A stretch of 64,000 nucleotides of DNA. Origin: UBA1941 sp046329555 (GTDB lineage Bacteria > Bacteroidota > Bacteroidia > Chitinophagales > LD1). A model generated the notes under the pieces. That model worked only from the letters and a program-made list of their open reading frames with translations, was not told the DNA's origin and did no database searches. Positions 16,992-25,727 of the stretch are shown here, one piece after another (the stretch's first letter is position 1; each line of letters opens with the position of its first letter). The position numbers and the translations under genes were made by a program. Location of the stretch: NCBI GenBank assembly GCA_046329555.1, contig JAXLUK010000002.1:372001-436000 (forward strand), in the 5' to 3' direction.

Positions 16992-17807
16992 TTAATACAT
17001 CTCATTTTTTCCGGGGAAATCAACCGATTTCACATCGCGGATATAATGTTCAACAGCGCCCTGCATCAGATCAGCCATTTCCATGTAACGCCGTACGAAA
17101 CGCGGCCGGAATTCCTTATTTATTCCTAACATATCATGTGTTACCAGCACCTGTCCGTCAACACCCGGCCCGGCACCAATTCCGATCACCGGGATATGAA
17201 CACTTTTAGCCACTTCTTCTGCCAATTGCGCAGGAATCTTCTCTAATACCATAGAAAAACAACCAAACTTTTCTAACAGCATAGCATCTTCCCGCAACTT
17301 GCGCGCTTCTGCTTCTTCTTTCGCACGTACATTATAAGTGCCGAACTTATAAATACTTTGAGGGGTTAGACCCAAATGCCCCATTACCGGAATACCTGCG
17401 GTTAGAATCCGCTCAATGCTTTCTCGAATTTCAGAGCCCCCTTCCATTTTAACGGCATGCGCTCCGCTTTCTTTCATAATTCGAATAGCAGATTCCAGCG
17501 CCAGCCGGGAATTACCCTGATAACTTCCGAAAGGCAGATCTACCACCACCAAAGCCCGCTTCACCGCACGCACCACCGATGAGGCATGGTAAATCATCTG
17601 ATCTAATGTAATAGGCAATGTAGTTTCATGGCCAGCCATCACATTCGAAGCCGAATCACCCACCAGAATCACATCAATGCCAGCCGCATCTACAATGCTG
17701 GCCATCGAAAAATCGTAAGCGGTTAGCATGGCAATCTTGGCACCTGCGTCTTTAAACTCTTGCAGGGTATGCGTGGTAACACGCTTAATTTCTTTCTGTA
17801 CTGACAT
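16992..17807 (-). CDS. panB: 3-methyl-2-oxobutanoate hydroxymethyltransferase
   Basis: The first committed enzyme of pantothenate (coenzyme A) synthesis: it adds a hydroxymethyl group from methylene-tetrahydrofolate to alpha-ketoisovalerate. The 271-residue length is standard. Signature segments are A-M-L-T-A-Y-D-F-S-M-A, I-L-V-G-D-S-A-S-N-V-M-A-G-H (Mg-binding Asp), D-L-P-F-G-S-Y-Q and V-K-M-E-G-G-S. The conserved I-G-I-G-A-G-P-G-V-D-G-Q-V-L-V block is near the end. It is cytoplasmic, forming a TIM-barrel decamer in known members. No panC is adjacent. A -7-type promoter box lies 40 bases upstream. Confidence 0.95.
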   Translation of the reverse strand: MSVQKEIKRVTTHTLQEFKDAGAKIAMLTAYDFSMASIVDAAGIDVILVGDSASNVMAGHETTLPITLDQMIYHASSVVRAVKRALVVVDLPFGSYQGNSRLALESAIRIMKESGAHAVKMEGGSEIRESIERILTAGIPVMGHLGLTPQSIYKFGTYNVRAKEEAEARKLREDAMLLEKFGCFSMVLEKIPAQLAEEVAKSVHIPVIGIGAGPGVDGQVLVTHDMLGINKEFRPRFVRRYMEMADLMQGAVEHYIRDVKSVDFPGKNEMY

Positions 17808-17846
17808 AACGTTTAAATTTTAGCAGGCCATGCCGTGCTTAGCCAT

Positions 17847-17854
17847 CAAAGGTA
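17847..17854 (-). promoter_or_regulatory. Putative -7 promoter box for panB
   Basis: TACCTTTG on the minus strand fits TAnnTTTG exactly. A TTG lies 22 bases further upstream, close to the usual -33 spacing. The leader before the panB start would be about 33 bases. Confidence 0.5.
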
Positions 17855-17896
17855 CAATTTACAATTTTCACCGTTACAATTGTTTTATTTGCCCGG

Positions 17897-18637
17897 ATGA
17901 AAATTGTTGCCATCACACAAGCGCGCATGGGCTCTACGCGCTTTCCGGCCAAGGTGCTGAAAACCATCAATGGCGAATCGCTGTTGGAATTGCATCTATA
18001 TCGCGCCAGTCGGTCGCGCATGATTCAACAACTAGTGGTAGCTACCACAGTAAATGAAAAAGACGATGTGCTGGCGGAATTTTGCGAGCAGAAAGGAATT
18101 GCCTGCTTCCGCGGCTCTGAGAACGATGTATTATCGCGTTATTATCTAGCTGCACGCGAAGCGGGCGCTGACTGGGTGGTTCGGATTACCAGCGATTGCC
18201 CGTTGCTGGATGCCGCCTTGATGGATGAGGTGATTGAAAAAACAATTGCCGGCGCGTTTGATTACGGCACTAATGTTTTTGAGGAAACGTATCCAGACGG
18301 TGTAGATGTGGAAGTGATGTCTTTTGCGGCCCTGGAGCGCAGCCATCTGGCAGAATTGCCGGCACACGACCGCGAGCATGTTACCACGTACATCCGGCGG
18401 GAATCAGATGTGAATGGCGGCACCGCTTTCCGTTGTTTTGGTTTAAACAGCCCGGTAAACTACCATCATGTGCGGCTCACGGTAGATCACGAAGCAGATT
18501 ATCTGTTGATTAAGAAACTAGTAGAAGACCTGGGGCGCGATGCCAGTTGGAAAGATTATGCTGAATATGTAGAATCGCATCCGGAAGTAGGCACCCTGAA
18601 CGCTCATTTTGCGCGTAATGAATATTTAAAAAAGTGA
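17897..18637 (+). CDS. spsF: SpsF-like cytidylyltransferase family protein
   Basis: A 246-residue nucleotidyltransferase-fold protein of the acylneuraminate cytidylyltransferase/SpsF group. It starts with the nucleotide-binding signature A-I-T-Q-A-R-M-G-S-T-R-F-P-A-K-V-L and continues with R-G-S-E-N-D-V-L-S-R-Y and V-R-I-T-S-D-C-P-L-L-D, which carries metal-binding Asp residues. SpsF proteins act in surface polysaccharide synthesis, most likely activating an acidic or amino sugar with CTP; the exact sugar is unknown here. It is the first gene of a three-gene run with two PLP aminotransferases, 51 bases before the next gene. Confidence 0.8.
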   Translation: MKIVAITQARMGSTRFPAKVLKTINGESLLELHLYRASRSRMIQQLVVATTVNEKDDVLAEFCEQKGIACFRGSENDVLSRYYLAAREAGADWVVRITSDCPLLDAALMDEVIEKTIAGAFDYGTNVFEETYPDGVDVEVMSFAALERSHLAELPAHDREHVTTYIRRESDVNGGTAFRCFGLNSPVNYHHVRLTVDHEADYLLIKKLVEDLGRDASWKDYAEYVESHPEVGTLNAHFARNEYLKK

Positions 18638-18688
18638 TAACCGCCTGCAGTTGGCGCTGCGGGCACAAACCCCTGAATCGAGTAAAAC

Positions 18689-20008
18689 ATGAGTTTAAAA
18701 CTAGATAAGTCAAACGAGTACCGCTCAAAAATCCACCGGTTGATACCGGGTGGAGCGCACACCTATTCCAAGGGTGATGATCAGTTTCCGTTATTGTCGC
18801 CTGCGGCTATGTCGCACGGCAAGGGTGCCTACCTGTGGGATATTGATGGAAATAAATATCTGGACTGTCCAATGGGTCTCACCAGCGTGAGCTTAGGTCA
18901 TGCCTATGAGCCCGTTTTGGAAAGAGTACGCGCAGAGTTAGACAAGGGCGCTAACTTCCAGCGGCCTTCTTTCATTGAAATGGAAATGGCGGAGCGCTTT
19001 CTAAGTCTGGTTCCTGTTCACGATATGATCAAGTTCGCGAAGAATGGCTCTACCGCAACTACTGCAGCCGTAAAACTGGCACGCGCGTATACGGGCAGAA
19101 AATTGGTAGCCTTCCCTTTTGATCATCCGTTTTACAGCTACGATGATTGGTTTATCGGAAAAACTGCATGTAACAAGGGTGTTCCTGAAGAAATTCAGGC
19201 GTTGAGCGTGACGTACAAAGCCGACGATCTTCAATCACTTACTGATCTGTTCGAAAAATATCCCGGACAAATTGCCTGTGTGATTTCAGAACCGGAAAAA
19301 AATAATTTACTGCCGCCGAATTACATCGCCGACGCCATTGCTTTAACGCATCAACACGGCGCCTTGTATATTCTGGATGAGATGATCACTGGATTTAAAA
19401 CTGATTTTCCCGGTTCAATCAAAAAATACGGCGTTAAGCCAGATATGGCTACCTGGGGAAAGGGCATTGCCAACGGCTTCGCCTTTTGTGCTCTTACGGG
19501 TATTCGGGAGGTGATGCAATTAGGCGGCATCGACCGGATTGGAGAAGAAAAGGTTTTTCTGGTTTCTACTACCCACGGCGCTGAAACGCATGCTATTGCT
19601 GCTTGTTTGGCCACTATTGATGAATTTGAAAAACATCAGGTAGTGCCGCAACTGCATCAAATTGGCCGTTTGTTTCACACCACCATGCGCGGCGTGATTC
19701 AGGCTCATGGCTTGCAAGATTACGTGAGTGTAAACGATACCGACTGGTGGCCGATTTTTGATTTTAAAGATGCCGCCAAACAAAGCAGTCTGGCTTACAA
19801 AACACTGATGCAGCAAGAATTGATTGGTCGCGGCGTGTTGTTCAACGGATTCTTCGTGCCGTGCTTTAGTCATACTGTAGCAGATGTGCAGTTTTTTGCA
19901 GATCAGTTAAACGAGGCACTTCCTGTTTACAAGAAGGCTCTGGATGAAGGCTATGAGAAATATTTAACCGGAGATGTTGTGAAGCCGGTATTTAGAAAAT
20001 ATCTGTAA
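18689..20008 (+). CDS. Class III aminotransferase, glutamate-1-semialdehyde aminomutase-like
   Basis: A fold-type I PLP enzyme of 439 residues. It begins with an N-terminal I-P-G-G-A-H-T-Y-S-K-G block typical of the glutamate-1-semialdehyde aminomutase-like branch. Other landmarks are A-K-N-G-S-T-A-T-T-A-A-V-K-L-A-R (cofactor phosphate), L-D-E-M-I-T-G-F at 229-236 and the PLP Lys in W-G-K-G-I-A-N-G-F at 258. It is probably not the haem enzyme HemL: the context is sugar genes, and such paralogues sit in surface-polysaccharide loci where they aminate a nucleotide or keto sugar. Its stop overlaps the next start (TAATG), so the two are translationally coupled. Confidence 0.8.
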   Translation: MSLKLDKSNEYRSKIHRLIPGGAHTYSKGDDQFPLLSPAAMSHGKGAYLWDIDGNKYLDCPMGLTSVSLGHAYEPVLERVRAELDKGANFQRPSFIEMEMAERFLSLVPVHDMIKFAKNGSTATTAAVKLARAYTGRKLVAFPFDHPFYSYDDWFIGKTACNKGVPEEIQALSVTYKADDLQSLTDLFEKYPGQIACVISEPEKNNLLPPNYIADAIALTHQHGALYILDEMITGFKTDFPGSIKKYGVKPDMATWGKGIANGFAFCALTGIREVMQLGGIDRIGEEKVFLVSTTHGAETHAIAACLATIDEFEKHQVVPQLHQIGRLFHTTMRGVIQAHGLQDYVSVNDTDWWPIFDFKDAAKQSSLAYKTLMQQELIGRGVLFNGFFVPCFSHTVADVQFFADQLNEALPVYKKALDEGYEKYLTGDVVKPVFRKYL

Positions 20009-21126
20009 TGATTCCATTCAACATTCCGGTGGTGATAGGCCGAGAAATCGATTACCTGAAGGAAGCACTGGCCAACCGCAAACTGAGTGGCGACGGGCCT
20101 TTCACGAAGAAGTGCAGCGCCTGGTTTGAACATCGTTATCAGTTTAAGAAAACGTTTCTAACCACATCGTGCACTGATGCTTTGGAGCTATGCGCGCTGT
20201 TGTGTGAATTACAACCGGGCGACGAAGTGCTGATTCCATCCTACACCTTTGTTTCAACAGCTAATCCATTTGTGTTGCGCGGCGCCAAGCTGGTTTTTGC
20301 AGATAGCATGGCAGAAAACCCAAACATCGATGTGCAGCAACTGGAATCTTTGATTACGCCGCGAACCAAGGCGATTGCGTTAGTACACTATGCAGGTATT
20401 GCCTGTGATATGGACGCTATTATGGCGCTGGCGAAAAAGCACAACTTACTGGTGGTAGAAGATGCGGCGCAAGCTATTGATTCATTCCACAACGGAAAAC
20501 CGCTGGGAAGTATTGGTCATTTATCTGCTTTTTCATTCCATGAAACGAAGAATATTGTAACCGGCGAAGGTGGCATGGCCGTAATTAATGATGAACGATT
20601 TAAAGACCGTGCTGAAATCATCCGGGAAAAAGGCACGAACAGAAGTCGTTTTTTCAGAGGCGAAGTAGATAAGTACGGCTGGGTAGATGTTGGCTCATCC
20701 TTTCTTCCATCAGAATTAATTGCGGCCTACTTAATGGCTCAACTAGAGGCCTTAGATACCATTCAAGAAAAGCGAAAGGCCATCTGGCAAGTATATTGGG
20801 ACGCTTTTCAGCAGATTAAAGGAAAAGTACAATTGCCCTATCTGCCTTCATACGCCACTAACAATGCCCACATGTTTTATTTGGGTTGTGAAAGTTTGGC
20901 GCAACGTACGGAATTGGTTGCCCGGCTGAAATCAAAAAATATTCACGCCGTTTTTCACTACTTGTCGTTACATCAATCGGAGTTTTATAAAGACAAACAC
21001 GATGGTCGCGATTTGCCAAATGCTGATAGGTGGACAGATGTTCTACTCCGCTTACCGCTGTATTACGATTTAACGTTAGATCAGGCTAGCATGGTAGCGG
21101 AAGAAGTTGTGGCGTTTTTTAAGTAA
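20008..21126 (+). CDS. rffA: DegT/DnrJ/EryC1 aminotransferase, dTDP-4-amino-4,6-dideoxygalactose transaminase-like
   Basis: A 372-residue sugar aminotransferase of the WecE/RffA type, which moves an amino group from glutamate to C4 of a dTDP-keto sugar. It has the N-terminal L-S-G-D-G-P-F-T-K-K-C segment, P-S-Y-T-F-V-S-T-A-N, V-E-D-A-A-Q-A-I at 150-157 (pyridine-ring Asp) and the PLP Lys in F-H-E-T-K-N-I at 181. The W-V-D-V-G-S-S-F-L-P-S-E block matches WecE. No dTDP-glucose synthase or dehydratase genes are nearby, so its substrate must come from another locus. It overlaps the preceding aminotransferase gene by one base. Confidence 0.85.
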   Translation: MIPFNIPVVIGREIDYLKEALANRKLSGDGPFTKKCSAWFEHRYQFKKTFLTTSCTDALELCALLCELQPGDEVLIPSYTFVSTANPFVLRGAKLVFADSMAENPNIDVQQLESLITPRTKAIALVHYAGIACDMDAIMALAKKHNLLVVEDAAQAIDSFHNGKPLGSIGHLSAFSFHETKNIVTGEGGMAVINDERFKDRAEIIREKGTNRSRFFRGEVDKYGWVDVGSSFLPSELIAAYLMAQLEALDTIQEKRKAIWQVYWDAFQQIKGKVQLPYLPSYATNNAHMFYLGCESLAQRTELVARLKSKNIHAVFHYLSLHQSEFYKDKHDGRDLPNADRWTDVLLRLPLYYDLTLDQASMVAEEVVAFFK

Positions 21127-21137
21127 TCGTAAAGCCT

Positions 21138-21156
21138 GAGCCTTTTTTACAGGCTC
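21138..21156 (+). terminator. Possible hairpin terminator after the sugar cassette
   Basis: A six-base inverted repeat (GAGCCT / AGGCTC) has a T-rich loop and starts 11 bases after the aminotransferase stop. There is no T-run after the stem, so it may act weakly or not at all. Confidence 0.3.
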
Positions 21157-21221
21157 GCATATGCTTCATGGGGCATGACTATATCTGTAGTTGAAAAAAT
21201 ATCAGAACCGCCTTCCAGACT

Positions 21222-22010
21222 ATGCGCCTGGAAGACATCAAAATTGAGCCTGGTGCCACCAACCTAAACGTAACGGCGCTATTGCAGTCGCTTCAGTTTA
21301 ATCAGTTTATAACTATTTTCGATATTGAAAAAAACGATTACGTCTTTACTGCTCATGTAGAACAAGCGCTCGGCTTTTCCGCTACAGAATTCACCGAGTT
21401 CAATTTGAACAACAGAGCCTTAATAACAGGCAATTCGAAGGACATGAAGCTGTTCCTTCACCCAGATGACCAACCGCACTTTGAAAGATTTGCATGTCTC
21501 TTGTATCAACTGATTACGGAACCTGATATCGCAATTTCCCCACAGAACGACTATGCCATTTTGAATTTCCGGATGTTCAACAACAACGGCGAGTTAGTTC
21601 GGGTTGAACATAAAACCTTTTGTCATTCGCTTCATGACTCGGGATTATTTCATGCCCATCTCGATATTTGGACGGTATATCCTTTTTCTCCAACCGATTT
21701 ATTTTTCCCATCGGCACAATTCATTTCCAATGGCCGCCAAGGCGATATCAACCAACGTTTAGCAAAAATTAAACTGCGTCTATATGGATTTCAGCTAACA
21801 ACTGCTGAACGACGAGTAATTGCCATGATGATAAACGGTGATTCGCGTAAAAAAATAGCTCACCAACTACAGGTTAGCGAAGGCACGATTAATTCGCACT
21901 TCAACAACGCGAAAGAAAAAATCAACAAACATCTTCTAACTGCAGAAGCGGCGCCAATATCCAGCCTTGTTCAGCTCATTCATTACGTTCGTTTATTCCA
22001 GCTCCTTTAA
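21222..22010 (+). CDS. LuxR-type transcriptional regulator with PAS-like N-terminus
   Basis: A 262-residue cytoplasmic DNA-binding protein. The C-terminal helix-turn-helix is of the GerE/LuxR type: L-T-T-A-E-R-R-V-I-A-M-M-I-N-G followed by I-A-H-Q-L-Q-V-S-E-G-T-I-N-S-H, about residues 192-228. The N-terminal 180 residues look like a PAS sensor fold (F-I-T-I-F-D-I-E-K-N-D-Y, F-L-H-P-D-D-Q-P-H-F-E-R-F, V-R-V-E-H-K-T-F). It is not a standard response-regulator receiver, so it may sense a ligand directly. It stands alone between the sugar cassette and a small outer-membrane protein gene; its target is unknown. Confidence 0.8.
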   Translation: MRLEDIKIEPGATNLNVTALLQSLQFNQFITIFDIEKNDYVFTAHVEQALGFSATEFTEFNLNNRALITGNSKDMKLFLHPDDQPHFERFACLLYQLITEPDIAISPQNDYAILNFRMFNNNGELVRVEHKTFCHSLHDSGLFHAHLDIWTVYPFSPTDLFFPSAQFISNGRQGDINQRLAKIKLRLYGFQLTTAERRVIAMMINGDSRKKIAHQLQVSEGTINSHFNNAKEKINKHLLTAEAAPISSLVQLIHYVRLFQLL

Positions 22011-22067
22011 GCCGCCTCTATAAAATTATAGATTGTACGGCCTTTCAATGCACATCATTTTCGCAGC

Positions 22068-22634
22068 ATGAAAATGTTGCATTTATCGATATTGCTGCTC
22101 GTTGGTCATGTATCATTTGGTCAAAAAGACAGCGTTTCGAACTATAGACACATTGTTGCGCTGGCTTACTTTGGCGACCAGCTTTCGCACCCCGGCGGAA
22201 TGGCAGGCTATGGATATCGGGCTATCGTTTCACCTCATCGTCATCACGCATTGGTTACAGGATGCTATTTGGGAGGGTACCACTTCCCAAATAATAGCAA
22301 CGGCGTATTTTTATTACCCTACCTCGGATATGAATACCGCGCCAAGAAAGGTTTTCAATTCGATTTTCAACTGGGGGCAGGCTACCTCCACACTTTTGCC
22401 GATGGCGCTGTATATGAATTCCAAAACGGCTCCTTTCAAAAAGTTATCGATAAAGGCGTCTCCAGAAGTATGCTACCATACCTCTCAACTGGTTTAGGTT
22501 ATTGGCGAAATCTACCGCACACGCCGCTCCAAATCACCCCTTTCATTCGAACCGGTTTTTATGGCTATTACCCCATCAACCAGCTCTGGTCATTACGCTT
22601 ACACTGGTCAATCGGCACTTCCCTTTCTTTTTAA
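22068..22634 (+). CDS. Small outer-membrane beta-barrel-like protein
   Basis: A 188-residue protein with a signal peptide (M-K-M-L-H-L-S-I-L-L-L-V-G-H-V-S-F-G-Q) followed by alternating aromatic and glycine-rich strands such as Y-L-G-Y-E-Y-R-A-K-K-G-F-Q-F-D-F-Q-L-G-A-G-Y and L-R-L-H-W-S-I-G-T-S-L-S-F. The terminal Phe and strand pattern suit an 8-stranded outer-membrane barrel. It ends 7 bases before an alpha/beta hydrolase lipoprotein gene and is probably co-transcribed with it. No specific family is named. Confidence 0.7.
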   Translation: MKMLHLSILLLVGHVSFGQKDSVSNYRHIVALAYFGDQLSHPGGMAGYGYRAIVSPHRHHALVTGCYLGGYHFPNNSNGVFLLPYLGYEYRAKKGFQFDFQLGAGYLHTFADGAVYEFQNGSFQKVIDKGVSRSMLPYLSTGLGYWRNLPHTPLQITPFIRTGFYGYYPINQLWSLRLHWSIGTSLSF

Positions 22635-22641
22635 TCGAATT

Positions 22642-23691
22642 ATGAAGAACATCTATAGCTATGTCGTCATCATCGCCTTAAGCGCGATGCTATCTTGCAA
22701 CAAAGATGTGCAACCCGGCGATCAACACTTCTTTTTGAAACATCGAAACTCGATTCTGCCCGTATGGATTCGCGGTAATCAGCAGGCAGAAACTTTCATC
22801 GTCACTATCCACGGAGGTCCGGGCGGGTTTGGCGGCCTGTTTCCTAGAAGCGAAGCCTTCCAGCAACTAGAAAAAAAATATGGACTGGTTTACTGGGATC
22901 AAACGGGTACCGCTAACGATCAAGGCGTAGCCCCAATAGAAGACATCAACAATGAAAACTTTGCCGAAGAGACCGATCTTGTGATAGAATGGATCAGACA
23001 ACACTATCCTGGTAGAAAAATATTTTTACTGGGTCATTCCCACGGTGGGGCAATAGGTACAGAATATTTAAGCACTCCTGAACGTCAATCGAAAATAACC
23101 GGATGGATAGAAGTGGACGGTGCTCATATCACGGTACAGCATCCGGTAGCATTGAACTTTAGCAAGGCTTTCGTTCTCAACTATGCTAATCAACAAATAG
23201 CTAAGTCCAACTTATCATCGAAAGAACGTAACTTTTGGAATAAAGCAATTGCCTTTGAACAACAATTGACGGAGATTACTGCCGACAACCAGCGCACGCA
23301 TATAGCCTACGTACGAGCTGCCAAGGGATACTATCAAAATGAAACCTTTGACTTACAGCTCGACGATGTATTGGACTTACTGCTGCTTTCAAAAAATGAT
23401 ATGGCGGCGGTAACACCTAGCCAAATACGTGCTATTAATGCCCCCGCCATTCTGAAACCGATAGACTATCGGCCTCGCATGCATAATATTACCCTACCTA
23501 CCTTGTATCTCTGGGGCCGATACGATGGTATATTACCGGTAGCATTACTTCCGCTGGGGCTGGATGCCTTAGGCACAGCCACAGCCGATAGGCACAGTTT
23601 CATCTTTGAGAACTCTGCACATAATCCCTTCGATGAAGAATCAGGTTTGTTTTTTGAGCAGGTTGATCAATTCGTAGAAAGATATAATTGA
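22642..23691 (+). CDS. Alpha/beta hydrolase lipoprotein (proline iminopeptidase-like)
   Basis: A 349-residue protein starting at the ATG at 22642, which gives a lipoprotein signal (A-L-S-A-M-L-S-C-N-K). The hydrolase landmarks are the oxyanion loop T-I-H-G-G-P-G-G-F-G-G, the nucleophile elbow L-L-G-H-S-H-G-G with the catalytic Ser, and a C-terminal N-S-A-H-N-P-F with the likely catalytic His. The H-G-G-P-G motif is typical of proline iminopeptidases and related S33 enzymes, and V-Y-W-D-Q-T-G-T is a further S33 feature. It probably acts in the periplasm or at the outer membrane on peptides, or possibly esters. It follows the small barrel protein by 7 bases. Confidence 0.8.
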   Translation: MKNIYSYVVIIALSAMLSCNKDVQPGDQHFFLKHRNSILPVWIRGNQQAETFIVTIHGGPGGFGGLFPRSEAFQQLEKKYGLVYWDQTGTANDQGVAPIEDINNENFAEETDLVIEWIRQHYPGRKIFLLGHSHGGAIGTEYLSTPERQSKITGWIEVDGAHITVQHPVALNFSKAFVLNYANQQIAKSNLSSKERNFWNKAIAFEQQLTEITADNQRTHIAYVRAAKGYYQNETFDLQLDDVLDLLLLSKNDMAAVTPSQIRAINAPAILKPIDYRPRMHNITLPTLYLWGRYDGILPVALLPLGLDALGTATADRHSFIFENSAHNPFDEESGLFFEQVDQFVERYN

Positions 23692-23718
23692 TGAAGCTCA
23701 TTTAGAGCTGGATTATTA

Positions 23719-25614
23719 TCAATACGCGCGCCCTTCCTTTCCTTCCATGTAATTAATGAAAGCTTTGTTGGCAACGCGGGTGCCTCCGGGTGTGGGATAA
23801 TTTCCGGTAAAATACCAATCACCCAGATGATTAGGACAAGCACGATGCAGGTTTTCTACCGTTTGAAAAACCACTTCTACTTCGCTGAAAATTTGCTGCG
23901 GCTTGATGATGGAAGAAATTTTGGCGGAAATCTGTTCATCCGTATACTGCGCATATAAATCCTGCACGTGATTGCGCGTATCTTCCGGACGCATATCCAT
24001 GGCGCGGCGACAGTTATCATAAACATCCTGAATGAGCGCCTGCTTGCCATCTTCCTGCAACAAGGCCATTAGCGCACGAAACGCAATGAAATCATTCATA
24101 CGGCTCATATCAATACCGTAACAATCCGGATAACGAATCTGCGGAGCAGAACTAACAATCACAATCTTCTTCGGATTTAAACGATCCAGAATTCGCAGAA
24201 TACTTTTTTGCAACGTGGTGCCACGCACAATACTGTCGTCAATCACTACTAACGTATCGGTATTTTCGCGAATAGAACCATAGGTGATATCATATACATG
24301 ACGAACCATTTCATCGCGGCTGGCGTCATCCGTAATAAAGGTGCGTAGCTTCACATCTTTAACTGCAATTTTTTCTATCCGCAACTTCCAGCGAATCAAC
24401 TTTTCTAACTCCGGCTCTGATAGTTGCTTACCTTGAATGGCTCTCACTTTTTGTCGGGTCAAGTTGTCTTCCACCCCCTTAATCAATCCATAAAACGCCA
24501 CTTCGGCTGTATTCGGAATAAAACTAAACACGGTATTCTCTACATCATTCCCAATAGCATTCAGAATTTGCGGCACTAACAGCTCGCCTAATTTCTTCCG
24601 CTCTGAATAGATTTCCTGATCGGTTCCGCGAGAAAAATAGATGCGTTCAAAACTACAAGCCTTCCTTTCGCGCGGCTCAAGAATCTGTTCTTCTTTCACT
24701 CTGCCATCGTGCTTCATTACCAGAGCGTAACCCGGCTTCACTTCTTTGATGGCATCAAAACTCACATTGAACGCCGTTTGAATACACGGGCGCTCAGAAG
24801 CCACCACCACAACTTCTTCATCGTGGTAATAAAATGCCGGACGAATACCATTTGGGTCGCGTAACACAAAGGCATCGCCGTGCCCAAACATACCAGCCAT
24901 TGCAAAACCACCATCAAAATTCTTACAGGCGCGCGTGAGAATACGCCGCACACTTAATTCTTTGGCGATGTATCCGGTGATTTCTTTGTTACCAAATCCC
25001 TGGTCTTTGTACTTGTCAAAAATCTGCTGCACTTCATGGTCAAGAAAATGGCCGATCTTTTCCATAACCGTAATGGTATCACTGCGCTCTACCGGATGCT
25101 GCCCGAGCTGAATCAGATTATTAAACAGCTCGTCCACATTGGTCATATTGAAATTCCCCGCCAACACTAAGTTTCGGGTCATCCAGTTATTCTCTCTTAA
25201 AAATGGATGACAAAAGGAATCGCTGTTTTTACCGTAAGTGCCATAGCGCAAATGACCCAGCAACAACTCGCCCATAAACGGCACATGACTCTTCTGCCAA
25301 TTCGCTTCAGCTTCAGGCTGCTCCAGCGGGCGCCGGTCTTTGGGTATTTGTCCGTAAACATGGGCAAACACATCAGCTATAGGTGAAGGTTTCGTGGTGC
25401 GGTAGCGATTGATAAAGGGTGTACCCGGAGTAGGGTCTAGTTTAATTGCCGCCACCCCTGCACCATCCTGGCCGCGATTGGCTTGTTTTTCCATCAACAA
25501 ATACAATTTGTTAATGGCGTACGCAGGAGTATGGTATTTATTGATGTAATAGGAAAGCGGCTTTAGCAGGCGAATGAGGGCAATTCCGCACTCATGTTTG
25601 ATGGCGTCGCTCAT
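23719..25614 (-). CDS. PurF-like amidophosphoribosyltransferase family protein (long paralogue)
   Basis: A 631-residue enzyme starting at 25614 (M-S-D-A-I-K-H-E-C-G-I-A-L). It is related to glutamine PRPP amidotransferase, which makes phosphoribosylamine in purine synthesis. Cys9 would be the N-terminal nucleophile after removal of eight residues. The class II glutaminase blocks are visible (N-R-G-Q-D-G-A-G, L-G-H-L-R-Y-G-T-Y-G, A-G-N-F-N-M-T-N), as is the PRPP-binding motif L-V-V-I-D-D-S-I-V-R-G-T-T-L near residue 465. It is over 100 residues longer than usual PurF and carries extra segments between and after the domains. Bacteroidota often carry such a long form besides the canonical PurF. 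No other pur gene is adjacent, so its exact role is open. Confidence 0.8.
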   Translation of the reverse strand: MSDAIKHECGIALIRLLKPLSYYINKYHTPAYAINKLYLLMEKQANRGQDGAGVAAIKLDPTPGTPFINRYRTTKPSPIADVFAHVYGQIPKDRRPLEQPEAEANWQKSHVPFMGELLLGHLRYGTYGKNSDSFCHPFLRENNWMTRNLVLAGNFNMTNVDELFNNLIQLGQHPVERSDTITVMEKIGHFLDHEVQQIFDKYKDQGFGNKEITGYIAKELSVRRILTRACKNFDGGFAMAGMFGHGDAFVLRDPNGIRPAFYYHDEEVVVVASERPCIQTAFNVSFDAIKEVKPGYALVMKHDGRVKEEQILEPRERKACSFERIYFSRGTDQEIYSERKKLGELLVPQILNAIGNDVENTVFSFIPNTAEVAFYGLIKGVEDNLTRQKVRAIQGKQLSEPELEKLIRWKLRIEKIAVKDVKLRTFITDDASRDEMVRHVYDITYGSIRENTDTLVVIDDSIVRGTTLQKSILRILDRLNPKKIVIVSSAPQIRYPDCYGIDMSRMNDFIAFRALMALLQEDGKQALIQDVYDNCRRAMDMRPEDTRNHVQDLYAQYTDEQISAKISSIIKPQQIFSEVEVVFQTVENLHRACPNHLGDWYFTGNYPTPGGTRVANKAFINYMEGKEGRAY

Positions 25615-25727
25615 CTTGCAAAAATAACTGTTCGGCGCACTTCGTACAGTATTTCTTTCCACCTATACATGAGGTTACTACCATGTTATGAAATCACCCA
25701 AAACGCAAGCTGGTGCAGCACTTCTGC

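Noticed and set aside
22102..22497. Open frame of 131 codons overlapping the small barrel protein
   Set aside because: Same strand, different frame, without a signal or motif; the gene at 22068-22634 has a signal peptide and barrel pattern.
23695..23709. Five-base inverted repeat between the hydrolase and PurF-like genes
   Set aside because: Stem too short and no T-run; not supported as a terminator.
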